This document shows, in pieces, positions 24,749 to 35,493 of a stretch of DNA of 64,000 nucleotides (its first letter is position 1; each line of letters begins with the position of its first letter). This stretch comes from Comamonas testosteroni. Its GTDB lineage: Bacteria > Pseudomonadota > Gammaproteobacteria > Burkholderiales > Burkholderiaceae_C. The stretch spans positions 2,418,001-2,482,000 of the forward strand of contig CP044131.1 of NCBI GenBank assembly GCA_008727115.1, read 5' to 3'. Under the pieces are notes generated by a model that was given only the letters and a program-made list of their open reading frames with translations, did no database searches and was not told where the DNA came from. Position numbers and translations under genes: made by a program.

Positions 24749-27700
24749 TCAACCCAGCCACTTGCGGGCGTTGCGCCACACGCGCATCCAGGGGCTGAAC
24801 TCGGACTTGTCGCCCACCTTGGAATAGTCGGTCCAGCTCATCTGCACGTTGCGGAACACGCGCTCGGGGTGAGGCATCATGGCCGTGAAGCGGCCGTCGG
24901 CCGTGGTCACCGCCGTCAGGCCACCGGCCGAGCCGTTGGGGTTGAACGGGTACTGCTCGGTAGGCTGACCGTGGTTGTCCACGTAGCGCATGGCCTTGAC
25001 CACCTGATCCGCATTGCCACGGAACTGGAAGTTGGCATAACCCTCGCCGTGTGCCACGGCGATCGGCAGGCGCGAACCGGCCATGCCCTGCAGGAACAGG
25101 CTGGGCGATTCCAGCACTTCGACCATGGACAGACGCGCTTCAAAGCGGTTGCTCTGGTTTTGCGTGAAGCGGGGCCAGTCCTGCGCGCCGGGGATGATGT
25201 CGGCCAGTTCGGCAAACATCTGGCAGCCGTTGCACACGCCCAGACCGAAGGTATCGGTGCGACCAAAGAACTGCTGGAACTGCTCGGACAGACGGTCGTT
25301 GAAGGTGATGGAGCGCGCCCAGCCAATGCCGGCACCCAGGGTGTCGCCGTAGCTGAAGCCGCCGCAGGCCACCACACCGGCAAAGTCCTTGAGGTTAGCG
25401 CGACCGGCTTGCAGGTCGCTCATGTGCACGTCCACCGCGTCAAAGCCGGCTTCGGTGAAGGCATAGGCCATCTCAACGTGCGAGTTCACGCCCTGCTCGC
25501 GCAGCACCGCCACGCGGGGCTTGACAGCCACGTTGATGAAAGGCGCCGCCACGTTGTCCTGGGGGTCAAACGTCAGATGCACATGCATGCCGGGGTTTCT
25601 GGGATCGCCAGCGGCAGCGTGCTCGCTGTCGGCACAGGCGGGGTTGTCGCGCTGCTGGGCGATCTTCCAGCTCACGGCATCCCAGACTTGGTGCAGATCG
25701 GAGAGTGTTGCGCCAAACACCTTGTTCGCATCACGCCAGACCTGCAGCTCGCCCTTGCCTGCATCCACGAGGGACGAGACGGGGCGGGTCTTGCCAATGA
25801 CATGGCTGCACTGGATCAGGCCATGCTCGCGCAGCACCTGCAGCACTTCGGCGCGGTCTTCGGTACGGATCTGCAGCACGGCGCCCAGCTCTTCGTTGAA
25901 CAGCGCGCGCAGCGTGCGGTCTTCACGGCGACCGGAGACTTGCTTGCCCCAGTTCTTGCCTTCGCCGCTGTCCATGCGGCTGTCGGAGATGCCGTCACCT
26001 TCGGTGATCAGCATGTCCACATTCAGCGCCACGCCCACTTGGCCTGCAAAGGCCATTTCAGCAGCGGTGGCCAGCAGGCCGCCGTCACCACGGTCGTGGT
26101 AGGCCAGGATCATGCCCTTGGCGCGCAGTGAGTTCACGGCATTGACCATGGCGATCAGGTCTTGCGGGTCGTCCAGATCAGGCACTTCATTGCCGGCCTG
26201 GTTCAGCACCTGACCGATGATGGAGCCGCCCATGCGCATCTTGCCGCGGCCCAGGTCGATCAGCACCAGAGTGCTGTCTTCGACTTCGGCGTTGAGCTGG
26301 GGCGTCAGCGTGGTGCGCACATCATCAATAGCGGCAAAGCCGGTGATGATCAGGCTCACGGGCGAGGTGACCTTCTTGGTCTGGCCGTTCTCGCTCCACT
26401 GGGTGCGCATGGACAGGGAGTCCTTGCCCACGGGAATCGAGATGTTCAGCGCGGGGCACAGCTCCATGCCCACGGCCTTGACGGTGGCGTACAGCGCAGC
26501 GTCTTCACCGGCTTCGCCGCAAGCGGCCATCCAGTTGGCGGACATCTTCACCTTGGACAGCTCGATGGGCGCAGCCAGCATATTGGTGATGGCTTCGGCC
26601 ACGGCCATGCGGCCCGATGCGGGCGCGTTGATGGCTGCCAGCGGCGTGCGCTCACCCATGGCCATGGCTTCACCCTTGAAGCCCTTGTAATCGGCCAGGG
26701 TCACGGCCACGTCGGCCACAGGCACTTGCCAGGGGCCCACCATCTGGTCACGGTGGGTCAAACCACCCACGGCGCGGTCGCCAATGGTGATCAGGAAACG
26801 CTTGGAAGCCACGGTGGGGTGGGCCAGCACTTCGATCACGGCCTTTTCCAGCGGCACGCCGGTCAGGTCGATGGCGGGCAGCTCGCGCTCCACGGTGGTC
26901 ACGTCCTTGTGCACCTTGGGCGGCTTGCCCAGCAGCACTTCCATGGGCATGTTCACGGGGAACTTCTGGTCACCGGATTCGACAGCCGTGTCTTCCAGCA
27001 CCAGTTGGCGCTCTTCGGTGGCTGTGCCGATGACGGCAAACGGGCAGCGCTCGCGCTCGCAGAAGGCGGTGAACTGCGCCAGCGACTCGGGCGCAATCGC
27101 CATCACGTAGCGCTCTTGCGATTCGTTGGACCAGATTTCCTTGGGCGACATGCCGGACTCTTCCAGCTTGACGGCACGCAGATCGAAGCGCGCGCCACGG
27201 CCCGCGTCGTTGGTCAGCTCAGGGAAAGCGTTAGAGATACCGCCAGCGCCCACGTCGTGGATGGCCAGAATCGGGTTCTCAGCACCCTGCGCCCAGCAGT
27301 GGTTGATGACTTCCTGCGCACGGCGCTCGATCTCGGGGTTGCCGCGCTGCACCGAGTCAAAGTCGAGCTCTGCAGCGTTGGTGCCGCTGGCCATGGAGCT
27401 GGCCGCGCCGCCGCCCATGCCGATGCGCATGCCGGGGCCGCCCAGCTGGATCAGCAGCGTGCCAGCGGGGAAGAGAATTTTCTTGGTCTGCTCGGAGTCG
27501 ATCACACCCAGACCACCGGCAATCATGATGGGCTTGTGATAGCCGCGAGTGATGTCACCGACCTGCTGCTCGTACTCACGGAAGTAGCCCGTCAGGTTGG
27601 GACGGCCAAACTCGTTGTTGAATGCCGCGCCACCCAGAGGGCCTTCGATCATGATCTGCAGCGGGCTGGCGATGTGCTCGGGCTTGCCCACTTCGCTGCC

Positions 27701-28771
27701 CCACAGCTTGGAGACGGTGAAGCCGGTCAGACCTGCCTTGGGCTTGGAGCCGCGGCCGGTGGCGCCTTCGTCGCGGATTTCGCCGCCGTTGCCGGTCGAT
27801 GCGCCGGGGAAGGGAGAGATGGCCGTGGGGTGATTGTGCGTCTCCACCTTCATCAGCACATGGTTGGTCGCAGTCTGCTTTTGATAGCTAGGAGCGCTTG
27901 CACCATCTGCATTTGCGGCAAATTTCGCCACAAAACGCTCAACTTCATGGCCTTCCATGATGGAGGCGTTGTCGGCATAGGCCACCACGGTGTGCTGGGG
28001 CGAAACCGCTTCGGTGTTGCGGATCATGCCGAACAGCGACTTCTCCTGCTCCACACCATCGATGGTGAACTTGGCGTTGAAGATCTTGTGGCGGCAGTGC
28101 TCGGAATTGGCCTGCGCAAACATCATCAACTCCACATCGGTGGGGTTGCGCTTGAGGCCATTGAAAGCGTTGACCAGATACTCGATCTCGTCTTCGGCCA
28201 GAGCCAGGCCCCACTGCTTGTTGGCGGTCTCCAGCGCGGCCTTGCCGCCACCCAGCAGATCCACAAACTCCATGGGCTCGGCAGCCAGGGTGGTGAACAG
28301 CTGCTCGGCTTCGGCGCGCGTGGCAAACACGGACTCGGTCATGCGGTCATGCAGCAGGCCGGCGATTTGCGCAGTCTGCTCTGCCGACAGCTCGGACTTG
28401 CCACCAAGCAAACCTGTCTTCAGCTCGACACGGAACTCGGTCATGCGCTCCACACGGAACACATCGAGGCCGCAGTTACGGGCAATGTCGGTCGCCTTGG
28501 AAGCCCATGGCGAGATGGTGCCCAGACGAGGGGTGACGATGAAAGCCACGCCTTCGGCGTTGCCTGTGTAGGGGTCGCCATAAGTCAAGAGCGCCGACAG
28601 GCGCTCTTGCAATGCGGGCACAGGTGTGCTCTCGGTAGCCACCAAATGCACAAAGCGCGCGGACACGCCTGTGATCTTGGGGTGGATGGCGACCAGATCG
28701 GTCAAAAGCTGTTGGGCGCGGAACGAGCTCAGGGCGTTTCCACCCTCAAACTGTGTCAGATGCAATGTCAC
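24749..28771 (-). CDS. purL: phosphoribosylformylglycinamidine synthase
   Basis: 1340 residues, the large single-chain PurL of proteobacteria. It converts FGAR, glutamine and ATP to FGAM in purine synthesis. Seen in order: the N-terminal domain, the synthetase core ([28 protein letters not shown]), and the C-terminal glutamine amidotransferase with the nucleophile in [11 protein letters not shown] and the His/Glu pair in PHPERVF. It starts with GTG; homologues begin with the same [15 protein letters not shown] segment. Around residues 284-305, just before [10 protein letters not shown], a segment ([17 protein letters not shown]) comes from the dispersed repeat present elsewhere in the window. 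It is presumably tolerated as a surface loop. The gene stands alone. Confidence 0.95.
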   Translation of the reverse strand: MTLHLTQFEGGNALSSFRAQQLLTDLVAIHPKITGVSARFVHLVATESTPVPALQERLSALLTYGDPYTGNAEGVAFIVTPRLGTISPWASKATDIARNCGLDVFRVERMTEFRVELKTGLLGGKSELSAEQTAQIAGLLHDRMTESVFATRAEAEQLFTTLAAEPMEFVDLLGGGKAALETANKQWGLALAEDEIEYLVNAFNGLKRNPTDVELMMFAQANSEHCRHKIFNAKFTIDGVEQEKSLFGMIRNTEAVSPQHTVVAYADNASIMEGHEVERFVAKFAANADGASAPSYQKQTATNHVLMKVETHNHPTAISPFPGASTGNGGEIRDEGATGRGSKPKAGLTGFTVSKLWGSEVGKPEHIASPLQIMIEGPLGGAAFNNEFGRPNLTGYFREYEQQVGDITRGYHKPIMIAGGLGVIDSEQTKKILFPAGTLLIQLGGPGMRIGMGGGAASSMASGTNAAELDFDSVQRGNPEIERRAQEVINHCWAQGAENPILAIHDVGAGGISNAFPELTNDAGRGARFDLRAVKLEESGMSPKEIWSNESQERYVMAIAPESLAQFTAFCERERCPFAVIGTATEERQLVLEDTAVESGDQKFPVNMPMEVLLGKPPKVHKDVTTVERELPAIDLTGVPLEKAVIEVLAHPTVASKRFLITIGDRAVGGLTHRDQMVGPWQVPVADVAVTLADYKGFKGEAMAMGERTPLAAINAPASGRMAVAEAITNMLAAPIELSKVKMSANWMAACGEAGEDAALYATVKAVGMELCPALNISIPVGKDSLSMRTQWSENGQTKKVTSPVSLIITGFAAIDDVRTTLTPQLNAEVEDSTLVLIDLGRGKMRMGGSIIGQVLNQAGNEVPDLDDPQDLIAMVNAVNSLRAKGMILAYHDRGDGGLLATAAEMAFAGQVGVALNVDMLITEGDGISDSRMDSGEGKNWGKQVSGRREDRTLRALFNEELGAVLQIRTEDRAEVLQVLREHGLIQCSHVIGKTRPVSSLVDAGKGELQVWRDANKVFGATLSDLHQVWDAVSWKIAQQRDNPACADSEHAAAGDPRNPGMHVHLTFDPQDNVAAPFINVAVKPRVAVLREQGVNSHVEMAYAFTEAGFDAVDVHMSDLQAGRANLKDFAGVVACGGFSYGDTLGAGIGWARSITFNDRLSEQFQQFFGRTDTFGLGVCNGCQMFAELADIIPGAQDWPRFTQNQSNRFEARLSMVEVLESPSLFLQGMAGSRLPIAVAHGEGYANFQFRGNADQVVKAMRYVDNHGQPTEQYPFNPNGSAGGLTAVTTADGRFTAMMPHPERVFRNVQMSWTDYSKVGDKSEFSPWMRVWRNARKWLG
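27873..27920 (+). repeat. dispersed repeat copy in frame inside purL
   Basis: CTGCTTTTGATAGCTAGGAG, then CGCTTGCACCATCTGC. It is the same core as the copies near 13582, 46805 and 49158. On the coding strand it is translated as a short polar loop of PurL. Confidence 0.75.
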
Positions 28772-28948
28772 GTGGCGGCCTGTTTATGTGAAGGCTGGTG
28801 AAAAGCGCCTGAGCCGCGTCCTTGTCAGAAGGCGCAGCTCAGGGCACTGAATCGGTGAGCCTGAGATTTTACCGTGCCTCGGGGTTAGTCCGAATGCTCA
28901 CACCCACAAGCCCTGCATGTTCAAGCGCGCAATGGGATAATTCACGCC

Positions 28949-29761
28949 ATGAGCATCACACTGAAGACTCCCGAAGACATTGAACGCATGCGTATTGCAG
29001 GCCGCTTTGCTTCGGATGTGCTGGACTACATCACCCCTCACATCAAGCCCGGCATCACCACCCAGCAGATCGACGATCTGTGCGCCAAGCGCATGGAAGA
29101 GCAAGGCACCAAGACCGCCTGCCTGGGCTACCAGCCGCCGGGCATGACGCCCTACCCGGCCTATGTCTGCACCTCGGTCAACAACGTGGTGTGCCACGGC
29201 ATCCCCAATGACAAGCCGCTCAAGAAGGGCGATATCGTCAACGTGGACGTGACCGTCATCACCGATGACGGCTGGTTCGGCGACAACAGCCGCATGTTCA
29301 TCATTGGTGAGGGCTCGATTGCCGCCAAGCGCCTGTGCCAGCTGACGTTTGAAGCCATGTGGAAGGGAATCAAGCAGGTCAAGCCTGGCGCAACCCTGGG
29401 CGATATCGGCCACGCCATTCAAACCTATGCCGAAGGTCACAACCTATCGGTGGTGCGCGAATACTGCGGCCACGGCATCGGCAAAGTGTTCCACGACGAG
29501 CCTCAGGTGCTGCATTACGGCAAGCCCGGCGAAGGCGTAGTGCTTGAAGAAGGCATGGTCTTCACCATCGAGCCCATGCTGAATCTGGGCAAGCGCGACA
29601 TCAAGGCCATGCCCGACGGCTGGACCGTGGTCACCAAGGATCGCAGCCTCACGGCCCAGTGGGAGCTGATGCTGGCCGTGACCAAGACCGGCTATGACGT
29701 GTTGACCTGGTCCGATGGCTCGCCCACGCCGCCCGACTTCATCAAGGCCATCCGTACCTAA
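28949..29761 (+). CDS. map: methionine aminopeptidase, type I
   Basis: 270 residues. All five metal ligands of the pita-bread fold are present: Asp100 (NVDVTV), Asp112 (GDNSR), His175 (CGHGIG), Glu208 (TIEPM) and Glu239 (AQWEL). The substrate-facing His is 83 (CHGIPN). The enzyme removes the N-terminal Met from new proteins in the cytoplasm. It is a short type I enzyme without an N-terminal extension. It is divergent from purL and followed, after about 210 bp, by glnD in the same direction. In many bacteria map lies near rpsB or glnD, which fits. Confidence 0.95.
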   Translation: MSITLKTPEDIERMRIAGRFASDVLDYITPHIKPGITTQQIDDLCAKRMEEQGTKTACLGYQPPGMTPYPAYVCTSVNNVVCHGIPNDKPLKKGDIVNVDVTVITDDGWFGDNSRMFIIGEGSIAAKRLCQLTFEAMWKGIKQVKPGATLGDIGHAIQTYAEGHNLSVVREYCGHGIGKVFHDEPQVLHYGKPGEGVVLEEGMVFTIEPMLNLGKRDIKAMPDGWTVVTKDRSLTAQWELMLAVTKTGYDVLTWSDGSPTPPDFIKAIRT

Positions 29762-29972
29762 AGCTGCATCAAGCGCTTCTGTACAGAGAGTCGCCATGCC
29801 GCATCTGGTTACTGCCGGATGCGGCATATTTTTTGCTTGTCACGAAGGTGCTGCAAGTGCTGCGCACTCCTCTTGCTCCATACCCAGGCTCCAGCTCAGG
29901 CTGACAGCGGCCACGAGATCGGGTTAAGAGGACAATCAAGCACCTGCTCTGTTGAAACTTTTTCTGCTGCGC

Positions 29973-32621
29973 ATGACCTTTTCTTCCGGCCCCTCCACTG
30001 CACCTGACGCTTCGGATCTCGGTGCACTGCATTCCCTGCGCGATGCGTACCGCCACGCCAAGGCTCAACAAATCGCTCTGCTGCACAACCCTACGCTGGG
30101 CAGACGCAGCGTACGCGGAGTGCTGCACCATTTCAGTGATCTGGCCGACGGCTTGCTAAGCACTCTCTGGCAACGGGCGCGCATGCCAGAGGGTGCCGCC
30201 TTGGTGGCCGTAGGTGGCTATGGCCGGGCACAGCTCTTTCCTTACTCAGATATCGATGTTCTGGTGCTGCTGCCCACCATGCACCACTGCAGTGCAGATA
30301 CCGCCTCTGACTATTCACACCAGGTCGAGCAATTCATCAGCAGTTGCTGGGATGCAGGACTGGAGATAGGCTCCAGCGTGCGCAGCATTGCCGAATGCCT
30401 GCAGGAGGCGGCGCAAGACCTGACGGTGCAGACAGCCATGCTGGAGTCACGCCACATCTGCGGCAACAAAGCCTTGTTTACGGACTTTGAGCAGCAGTTT
30501 CGCTCACAGCTTCAACCCAAGAGCTTTGTAGAGGGCAAGCTGCTGGAGATGCGCCAGCGCCATGCCAAATACGACTTCACGCCCTATTCGCTGGAGCCCA
30601 ACTGCAAGGAGTCGCCCGGCGGCCTGCGCGATCTGCACACCATGCTCTGGCTGGCCAAGGCGGCCGGCTTTGGCCACAACTGGCATGAGCTGGCAAAGCA
30701 AGGCCTGATCACCGACTTCGAGGTACAGCAGCTCGAATCCAACGAATCACTGCTGAGCCTGATTCGCGCCCGCCTGCATGCCGCCGCAGGCAGGCACGAA
30801 GACCGGCTGGTCTTTGACCTGCAGACCGCCGTGGCAGAAGCCTTTGGCTACCGCTCCACCACACCCGAAGGGCGCAAGCTGGCCATGCGGGCGGGCGAGA
30901 CGCTAATGCGTCACTATTACTGGGCCGCCAAGGCGGTGACCCAGCTGTGCCAAATCGTGCGCATGAGCATTGAAGAGCGCCTGAGCCCCCGCTCCCACAA
31001 ACTCATTCCGCTGAACCAGCGTTTTTACGAGAAGGCTGGAACGATTGAAGTCGCCAGCGACGACCTGTATCAGCGTGACCCCCATGCCATTCTTGAGACC
31101 TTTCTCATGTATGAGCAGCACGAAGGACTGACAGGCCTGTCCAGCCGCACTCTGCGTGCCCTGTACGCGAGCCGCGATGTCATGGACAGCGGCTTCCGCC
31201 GCGACCCGGTCAACCGCGAGACGTTTCTGAAAATTCTCAAGCAGCCACGCGGCATCACCCACGCGATCCGGCTGATGAACCAGACTTCGGTTCTGGGTCG
31301 CTACCTCTGGCCCTTCCGCCGCATCGTCGGTCAGATGCAGCATGACCTGTTCCACGTCTACACCGTGGATCAGCACATCCTGATGGTGCTGCGCAATGTA
31401 CGGCGCTTCTTCATGGCCGAGCATGCCCATGAATATCCGTTCTGCTCTCAGCTTGCCGCAGGCTGGGACAAACCCTGGATTCTGTATCTGGCCGCCCTTT
31501 TTCACGACATTGGCAAAGGCCGGGGGGGTGATCACTCCGTGATCGGCGCGGTCGAAGTCAAGCGCTTTTGCCGTGCCCACCAGATAGCCAAGCCCGATGC
31601 AGAGCTGGCCGAATTTCTGGTGCGCGAGCACCTGACCATGAGCCAGGTGGCCCAGAAGCAGGACTTGTCAGACCCCGATGTGATTCGCGCTTTTGCCGAC
31701 AAAGTGGGCAATGAACGCAAGCTCACAGCCTTGTACCTGCTGACGGTGGCAGACATTCGCGGCACCAGCCCCAAGGTCTGGAGCGCCTGGAAGGGCAAGC
31801 TGCTGGAGGACACCTACCGCCTGACCTTGCGCGTACTGGGTGGCCGCGCACCAGATGCAGCAGCCGAAATAGAGGGCCGCAAACGCGAAGCTCTGGTGCA
31901 GCTGGCCTTGTCCGCCCAGCCTTTTGAATCGCACAAAAAGCTCTGGGAAACATTGGATATCAGCTATTTCATGCGCCATGAAGCCGCTGACATTGCCTGG
32001 CATACACGCCATCTTTCGCGCCATGTGGGTCAGGGCAAGCCCGTGGTTCGCGCCAGACGCTCATTGGCTGGTGAAGGTCTGCAAGTACTGGTCTATGCAC
32101 CCGACCAGCCCGACCTCTTCGCACGCATCTGCGGTTACTTCGACCGCGCAGGGTTTTCCATTCTCGACGCCCGCGTACACACGGCCAACAACGGCTATGC
32201 ACTCGATACCTTTCAAGTCATCGCACCCACCATGCAGGAGCAGTACCGCGAACTGATGCACATGGTGGAAAACGATCTGACGCTGACTTTGCTCAAGGGC
32301 GGTCCGTTATCCCCTCCGACCAAAAGAAGACTGTCGCGCCGAGTCAAGAGCTTTCCTTTTGCCCCCCGCGTCATCTTGCGCCCCGATGAAAAGGCACAGC
32401 ATTGGCTGCTGTCCATCTCGGCATCCGACCGCGCTGGTCTGCTGTACATCATTGCCCGCATCCTGGCCCAGCACCACATCAGCGTACAACTGGCCAAAAT
32501 CAGCACTCTGGGAGAGCGCGTAGAAGACACCTTTCTGATCGAGGGTCCGGAGCTGCAAGACAGCAGCCGCCAGCTTCAAATCGAGACAGAGCTTCTCAAG
32601 GCACTGGCGCAATCGAGCTGA
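29973..32621 (+). CDS. glnD: bifunctional PII uridylyltransferase/uridylyl-removing enzyme
   Basis: 882 residues from the first ATG (a TTG seven codons upstream is possible). Domains in order: nucleotidyltransferase with GGYGRAQLFPYSDIDVLVL near residues 79-97, a helical linker, an HD phosphohydrolase with HDIGKGRGGDHS near 510, and two C-terminal ACT domains (around 700 and 810; SASDRAGLLYIIARILAQH). GlnD uridylylates PII proteins when glutamine is low and removes the groups when it is high, so it is the cytoplasmic nitrogen sensor. The length is typical. No frame damage is seen. Confidence 0.95.
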   Translation: MTFSSGPSTAPDASDLGALHSLRDAYRHAKAQQIALLHNPTLGRRSVRGVLHHFSDLADGLLSTLWQRARMPEGAALVAVGGYGRAQLFPYSDIDVLVLLPTMHHCSADTASDYSHQVEQFISSCWDAGLEIGSSVRSIAECLQEAAQDLTVQTAMLESRHICGNKALFTDFEQQFRSQLQPKSFVEGKLLEMRQRHAKYDFTPYSLEPNCKESPGGLRDLHTMLWLAKAAGFGHNWHELAKQGLITDFEVQQLESNESLLSLIRARLHAAAGRHEDRLVFDLQTAVAEAFGYRSTTPEGRKLAMRAGETLMRHYYWAAKAVTQLCQIVRMSIEERLSPRSHKLIPLNQRFYEKAGTIEVASDDLYQRDPHAILETFLMYEQHEGLTGLSSRTLRALYASRDVMDSGFRRDPVNRETFLKILKQPRGITHAIRLMNQTSVLGRYLWPFRRIVGQMQHDLFHVYTVDQHILMVLRNVRRFFMAEHAHEYPFCSQLAAGWDKPWILYLAALFHDIGKGRGGDHSVIGAVEVKRFCRAHQIAKPDAELAEFLVREHLTMSQVAQKQDLSDPDVIRAFADKVGNERKLTALYLLTVADIRGTSPKVWSAWKGKLLEDTYRLTLRVLGGRAPDAAAEIEGRKREALVQLALSAQPFESHKKLWETLDISYFMRHEAADIAWHTRHLSRHVGQGKPVVRARRSLAGEGLQVLVYAPDQPDLFARICGYFDRAGFSILDARVHTANNGYALDTFQVIAPTMQEQYRELMHMVENDLTLTLLKGGPLSPPTKRRLSRRVKSFPFAPRVILRPDEKAQHWLLSISASDRAGLLYIIARILAQHHISVQLAKISTLGERVEDTFLIEGPELQDSSRQLQIETELLKALAQSS

Positions 32622-32694
32622 ACAAAATCTGCTGCATAGGCTTTAGTTTCTGACTGCGTTGCCGATATGCAGTCACCACTACTACGGAAAGCCC

Positions 32695-32955
32695 ATGCAG
32701 CTCGCCTCCAATGAAGTTGCGGCATCGCCGCCCACCACACGCAGTGGCCTGTTTCATATGCCGCTGTTTCGCCCCGGCACCGAGGTCACTCAGAATGGCC
32801 GACGTGAGATCGTCAGCCATGTCATCTTGCGCAGACGTGAATTGATGGTCTACCTCAAAGGCCACGACGATCCCGTCAAGCCTGACGGTCTGGACTTGGC
32901 GCCCACACTGTTCACCACCGAGCGCCGACAGGAAGCCCTGACCTGGTTTCTTTGA
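32695..32955 (+). CDS. hypothetical protein downstream of glnD
   Basis: 86 residues from an ATG with CGGAAAG upstream; an earlier start would add 12 residues without support. It has no signal peptide or membrane segment. The middle (EIVSHVILRRRELMVYLKGH) looks like alternating beta strands, and the end LFTTERRQEALTWFL like an amphipathic helix. I do not recognise the family. It lies 73 bp after glnD in the same direction and shares its terminator, so co-transcription is likely. Confidence 0.6.
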   Translation: MQLASNEVAASPPTTRSGLFHMPLFRPGTEVTQNGRREIVSHVILRRRELMVYLKGHDDPVKPDGLDLAPTLFTTERRQEALTWFL

Positions 32956-32962
32956 ACTCTTA

Positions 32963-33001
32963 GAAAAAAGCCGCTGTGCCTTATGGCACCAGCGGCTTTT
33001 G
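32963..33001. terminator. bidirectional terminator between the small gene and psd
   Basis: AAAAAAGCCGCTG...TGCC and GGCA...CCAGCGGCTTTT pair with a small bulge. A-tract and T-tract flank the stem, so it can stop both convergent transcripts. Confidence 0.85.
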
Positions 33002-33027
33002 CTATTGCTTTATGATTTCCAGCGGAC

Positions 33028-33891
33028 TCAAGCCAGCTTGGCCTGTGCCTGCCCCATCACCTGGCCCAGTTGCACGGGCCCTGCAGGCTGCCACTGCGCA
33101 TTGAACTGCATGCCTGCGCTTTGCGGGAACAACATGACCACCGTCGATCCCAGCTGAAAGCGCCCCATTTCCTGTCCCTGGGCAAGCTCCACAGCATCGC
33201 GGCCTTCGTAATTCCAGGTCTTGATATGACCGGGCCGCGGCGGGTTGATCAGGCCATGCCACACCGTGGCCATGCTGCCCACAATCGTTGCCCCCACCAG
33301 TACCAGCACAAACGGGCCATGTGCCGTATCGAAGACGCAAACCACGCGCTCATTGCGAGCAAACAGGCCGGGCACTCCGCGCGCCGTGACAGGGTTCACT
33401 GAGAACAGATCACCGGGCACATAGGTCATGCTGCGCAGCTTGCCAGCACAAGGCATGTGGATGCGGTGATAGTCACGCGGGCTCAGATAAATCGTCGCAA
33501 AGCTGCCGTTATCGAACTGGCGCGCAAGAGCCGCATCCCCACCTACCAATGCCGTGGCACTGTATTGATGCCCCTTGGCCTGGAAGATCTGCTCACCTTC
33601 AATCTTGCCGAACTGACTGATAGCCCCATCGACCGGACAAGTCCAGTCCGCCTGTGCCATAGGGCGCACTCCATCCTTGAGTGCCCGTGTGAAAAAAGCA
33701 TTGAAAGTCTTGTAGGCCGCAGGATCAGGCTCGGCAGCCTCTGTCATATTGACCTTGTAGCGCTGAATGAAGCGACGAATCACTGTCGTCGTCAACTCTC
33801 CAGCTTCAGCCTGAGCCAATTTCCCCATCAGGGCCGTCAGTGCCTGCTTGGGTAATAAATATTGAGAAAGTACAGCGAGTCGTTCAGACAC
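33028..33891 (-). CDS. psd: phosphatidylserine decarboxylase proenzyme
   Basis: 287 residues from a GTG. The autocleavage motif LGST is at residues 247-250; Ser249 becomes the pyruvoyl group of the small alpha chain. The other self-processing residues are Asp88 (PVDGA) and a His in [11 protein letters not shown] (142 or 145). The enzyme is membrane-associated and makes phosphatidylethanolamine from phosphatidylserine. Length and motif match the bacterial E. coli-like class. Upstream on the opposite strand is the infA leader. Confidence 0.93.
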   Translation of the reverse strand: MSERLAVLSQYLLPKQALTALMGKLAQAEAGELTTTVIRRFIQRYKVNMTEAAEPDPAAYKTFNAFFTRALKDGVRPMAQADWTCPVDGAISQFGKIEGEQIFQAKGHQYSATALVGGDAALARQFDNGSFATIYLSPRDYHRIHMPCAGKLRSMTYVPGDLFSVNPVTARGVPGLFARNERVVCVFDTAHGPFVLVLVGATIVGSMATVWHGLINPPRPGHIKTWNYEGRDAVELAQGQEMGRFQLGSTVVMLFPQSAGMQFNAQWQPAGPVQLGQVMGQAQAKLA

Positions 33892-34297
33892 AATGGTTTT
33901 TTGCTATCAAAGTTATAGAGCTATCGAACAGGATTCTAGCCAAGAGCTAATGCACTGCAGGCCACGTCCAGAAAGACAGGCATTGTGCCCATTTCTTTCT
34001 CACAAAAGCCTGCCGCGACATGGAAGCGACGAGCACAAAAAAGTGTGCTCAGATCGTCTCATCTCTGCGACAGATTGCACCCTGTGTCAAGCCGCTTACA
34101 AAGTCGAGACGCTACAATTTCATCCGTTAGTTGAATGCTGTTAAAGCATAGCTTGATTAGATATCGGCCTTTTGTTCGGTCTGCGCGAACAGCGCAGCGC
34201 CCTCGCCACCTTGAGGCCTGAGCAGTTTTTGCTCAGGCCTTTTCCGTGGTGATGATGAACAAACGCCGCAACGGACTTTTTCTGAGAGATTGAACAA
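33892..34297 (+). other. intergenic region and long infA leader
   Basis: 406 bp between divergent psd and infA, with no gene supported. Near 34033 the inverted repeat GAGCAC-AAAAAA-GTGTGCTC could form a small hairpin. A strong terminator-like hairpin lies 55 bp before infA (listed separately). TGTTCGGTCTGCGCGAACA near 34173 is also a dyad. I could not assign a promoter with confidence. Confidence 0.4.
34214..34243 (+). terminator. terminator-like hairpin in the infA leader
   Basis: The perfect stem AGGCCTGAGC / GCTCAGGCCT with a short T-rich loop is followed by only four or five Ts. Because it precedes infA, it is either an attenuator or the end of a short upstream RNA. Confidence 0.6.
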
Positions 34298-34555
34298 ATG
34301 GCCAAGGAAGAACTTATTGAAATGCAGGGCTCCGTCACGGAGGTCCTGCCTGACTCGCGTTTTCGCGTCACGCTGGATAACGGTCATCAGCTGATCGCTT
34401 ACACCGGTGGAAAGATGCGCAAGCACCACATTCGCATTCTGGCGGGAGACAAAGTGTCACTGGAAATGTCTCCCTATGACCTGAGCAAGGGCCGCATCAC
34501 GTTCCGTCACCTTGCCAACCGCGGCCCAGCCCCCACCACACCCCGGTCCAAATAA
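34298..34555 (+). CDS. infA: translation initiation factor IF-1
   Basis: 85 residues, a single OB-fold domain with the IF-1 hallmarks [40 protein letters not shown] and [15 protein letters not shown]-1 binds the 30S A-site during initiation. The last 12 residues ([12 protein letters not shown]) extend beyond the 72-residue E. coli protein. A second infA copy with such a tail is common in Burkholderiales, so this may not be the only one in the genome. Confidence 0.93.
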   Translation: MAKEELIEMQGSVTEVLPDSRFRVTLDNGHQLIAYTGGKMRKHHIRILAGDKVSLEMSPYDLSKGRITFRHLANRGPAPTTPRSK

Positions 34556-34626
34556 ATTGGACCTCAATACAAAAAATTGGTCGCTTTCAAAAATGAGCAA
34601 TTTTTTGTAGTTACAATAGAGGCTTA

Positions 34627-34703
34627 CGGAGCGTAGCGCAGCCTGGTAGCGCATCTGCTTTGGGAGCAGAGGGTCGCGAGTTCGAATCCCGCCGCTCCGA
34701 CCA
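34627..34703 (+). tRNA. tRNA-Pro (anticodon UGG)
   Basis: The acceptor stem CGGAGCG / CGCTCCG, the anticodon stem TCTGC / GCAGA with loop TTTGGGA (anticodon TGG), the T-arm GTTCGAATCCC and an encoded CCA end are all visible. Confidence 0.97.
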
Positions 34704-34710
34704 AATGACA

Positions 34711-34742
34711 AGGGTTTAGATCGCAAGATCTAAACCCTTTTG
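34711..34742 (+). terminator. terminator after tRNA-Pro
   Basis: AAGGGTTTAGATC pairs with GATCTAAACCCTT around GCAA and is followed by Ts. Confidence 0.85.
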
Positions 34743-35095
34743 TCTATTTGTACTCAGCAATCTTCTACTGTGCAGAGCTCAGCGCCGAGCAGGTATAGCA
34801 CGAAGACCAAAGGCTCTCGCACCTGCGCCAGCTTCAATCCAAGTCACTGCGCAATGCAGTAAGCAGCCCAAACAGCAACAGCTGATTGGCAAGCGACTGA
34901 GCCCTCTCTCACAGTTTGAGATTGTTTTTCACGCCAACTCAGAGGGCTACTCAATATCACCTCCTCGGCACAGCCAGCCCAGACACAACTCTCGCACCAC
35001 TTAGAAGCTACATGCCGCCAAGCCAACTAGCGGCATATCAACTGATAGAGTCTGAGCCTTCACACTGCATTTGCGCAATAGCACCTGCCAGAAGC
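34743..35095. other. intergenic region between tRNA-Pro and tRNA-His genes
   Basis: About 350 bp with no supported gene. A 66-codon frame on the plus strand lacks a ribosome site and recognisable sequence. I see no further structured element. Confidence 0.4.
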
Positions 35096-35129
35096 AAAAA
35101 TGCCCCACAAACATAGTTTGTGGGGCATT
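35096..35129 (-). terminator. terminator of the downstream tRNA-His copy
   Basis: On the minus strand ATGCCCCACAAAC pairs with GTTTGTGGGGCAT and runs into TTTTT. Confidence 0.85.
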
Positions 35130-35136
35130 TAAAAAC

Positions 35137-35212
35137 TGGGGTGGCTGATGGGGCTCGAACCCACGACAACAGGAATCACAATCCTGGACTCTACCAACTG
35201 AGCTACAGCCAC
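35137..35212 (-). tRNA. tRNA-His (anticodon GUG), copy 2
   Basis: The minus strand reads GTGGCTG...CAGCCAC for the acceptor stem, with the anticodon loop TTGTGAT, the T-arm GGGTTCGAGCCCC, discriminator C and an encoded CCA. A G at position -1 is encoded just upstream, as expected for tRNA-His. The body appears identical to the other copy. Confidence 0.97.
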
Positions 35213-35315
35213 CGTAGAGAATTGCTTATTCTACTTCAGATTTAAGCTTCTCAAATCAAATTTAAGAGCATCAAACACTGAACTACTAACGATTCCAAGG
35301 AATCCTTGGTCAAAT

Positions 35316-35343
35316 AAAAACGCTCTGCGCTGCAGAGCGTTTT
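35316..35343 (-). terminator. terminator-like hairpin after the first tRNA-His copy
   Basis: AAAACGCTCTGC pairs with GCAGAGCGTTTT around a three-base loop, with Ts following on the minus strand. It lies between the two tRNA-His genes. Confidence 0.8.
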
Positions 35344-35349
35344 CAAATT

Positions 35350-35425
35350 TGGGGTGGCTGATGGGGCTCGAACCCACGACAACAGGAATCACAATCCTGG
35401 ACTCTACCAACTGAGCTACAGCCAC
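35350..35425 (-). tRNA. tRNA-His (anticodon GUG), copy 1
   Basis: Same sequence and structure as the copy at 35137-35212, including the encoded CCA and the extra 5' G. It is the promoter-proximal copy on the minus strand. Confidence 0.97.
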
Positions 35426-35493
35426 CGTAGAAGCATCTATTGTAATGCATAAATCAGACGTGCAAATGAACTCACGCCTGATTTCATCCCTTA

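Noticed and set aside
26162..28801. 879-codon open frame opposite purL
   Set aside because: It is the complement of a conserved high-GC gene. The His/Gly/Leu-rich translation has no recognisable domain, and purL explains the region fully.
34916..35116. 66-codon frame between tRNA genes
   Set aside because: No ribosome site; it runs into the tRNA-His terminator.
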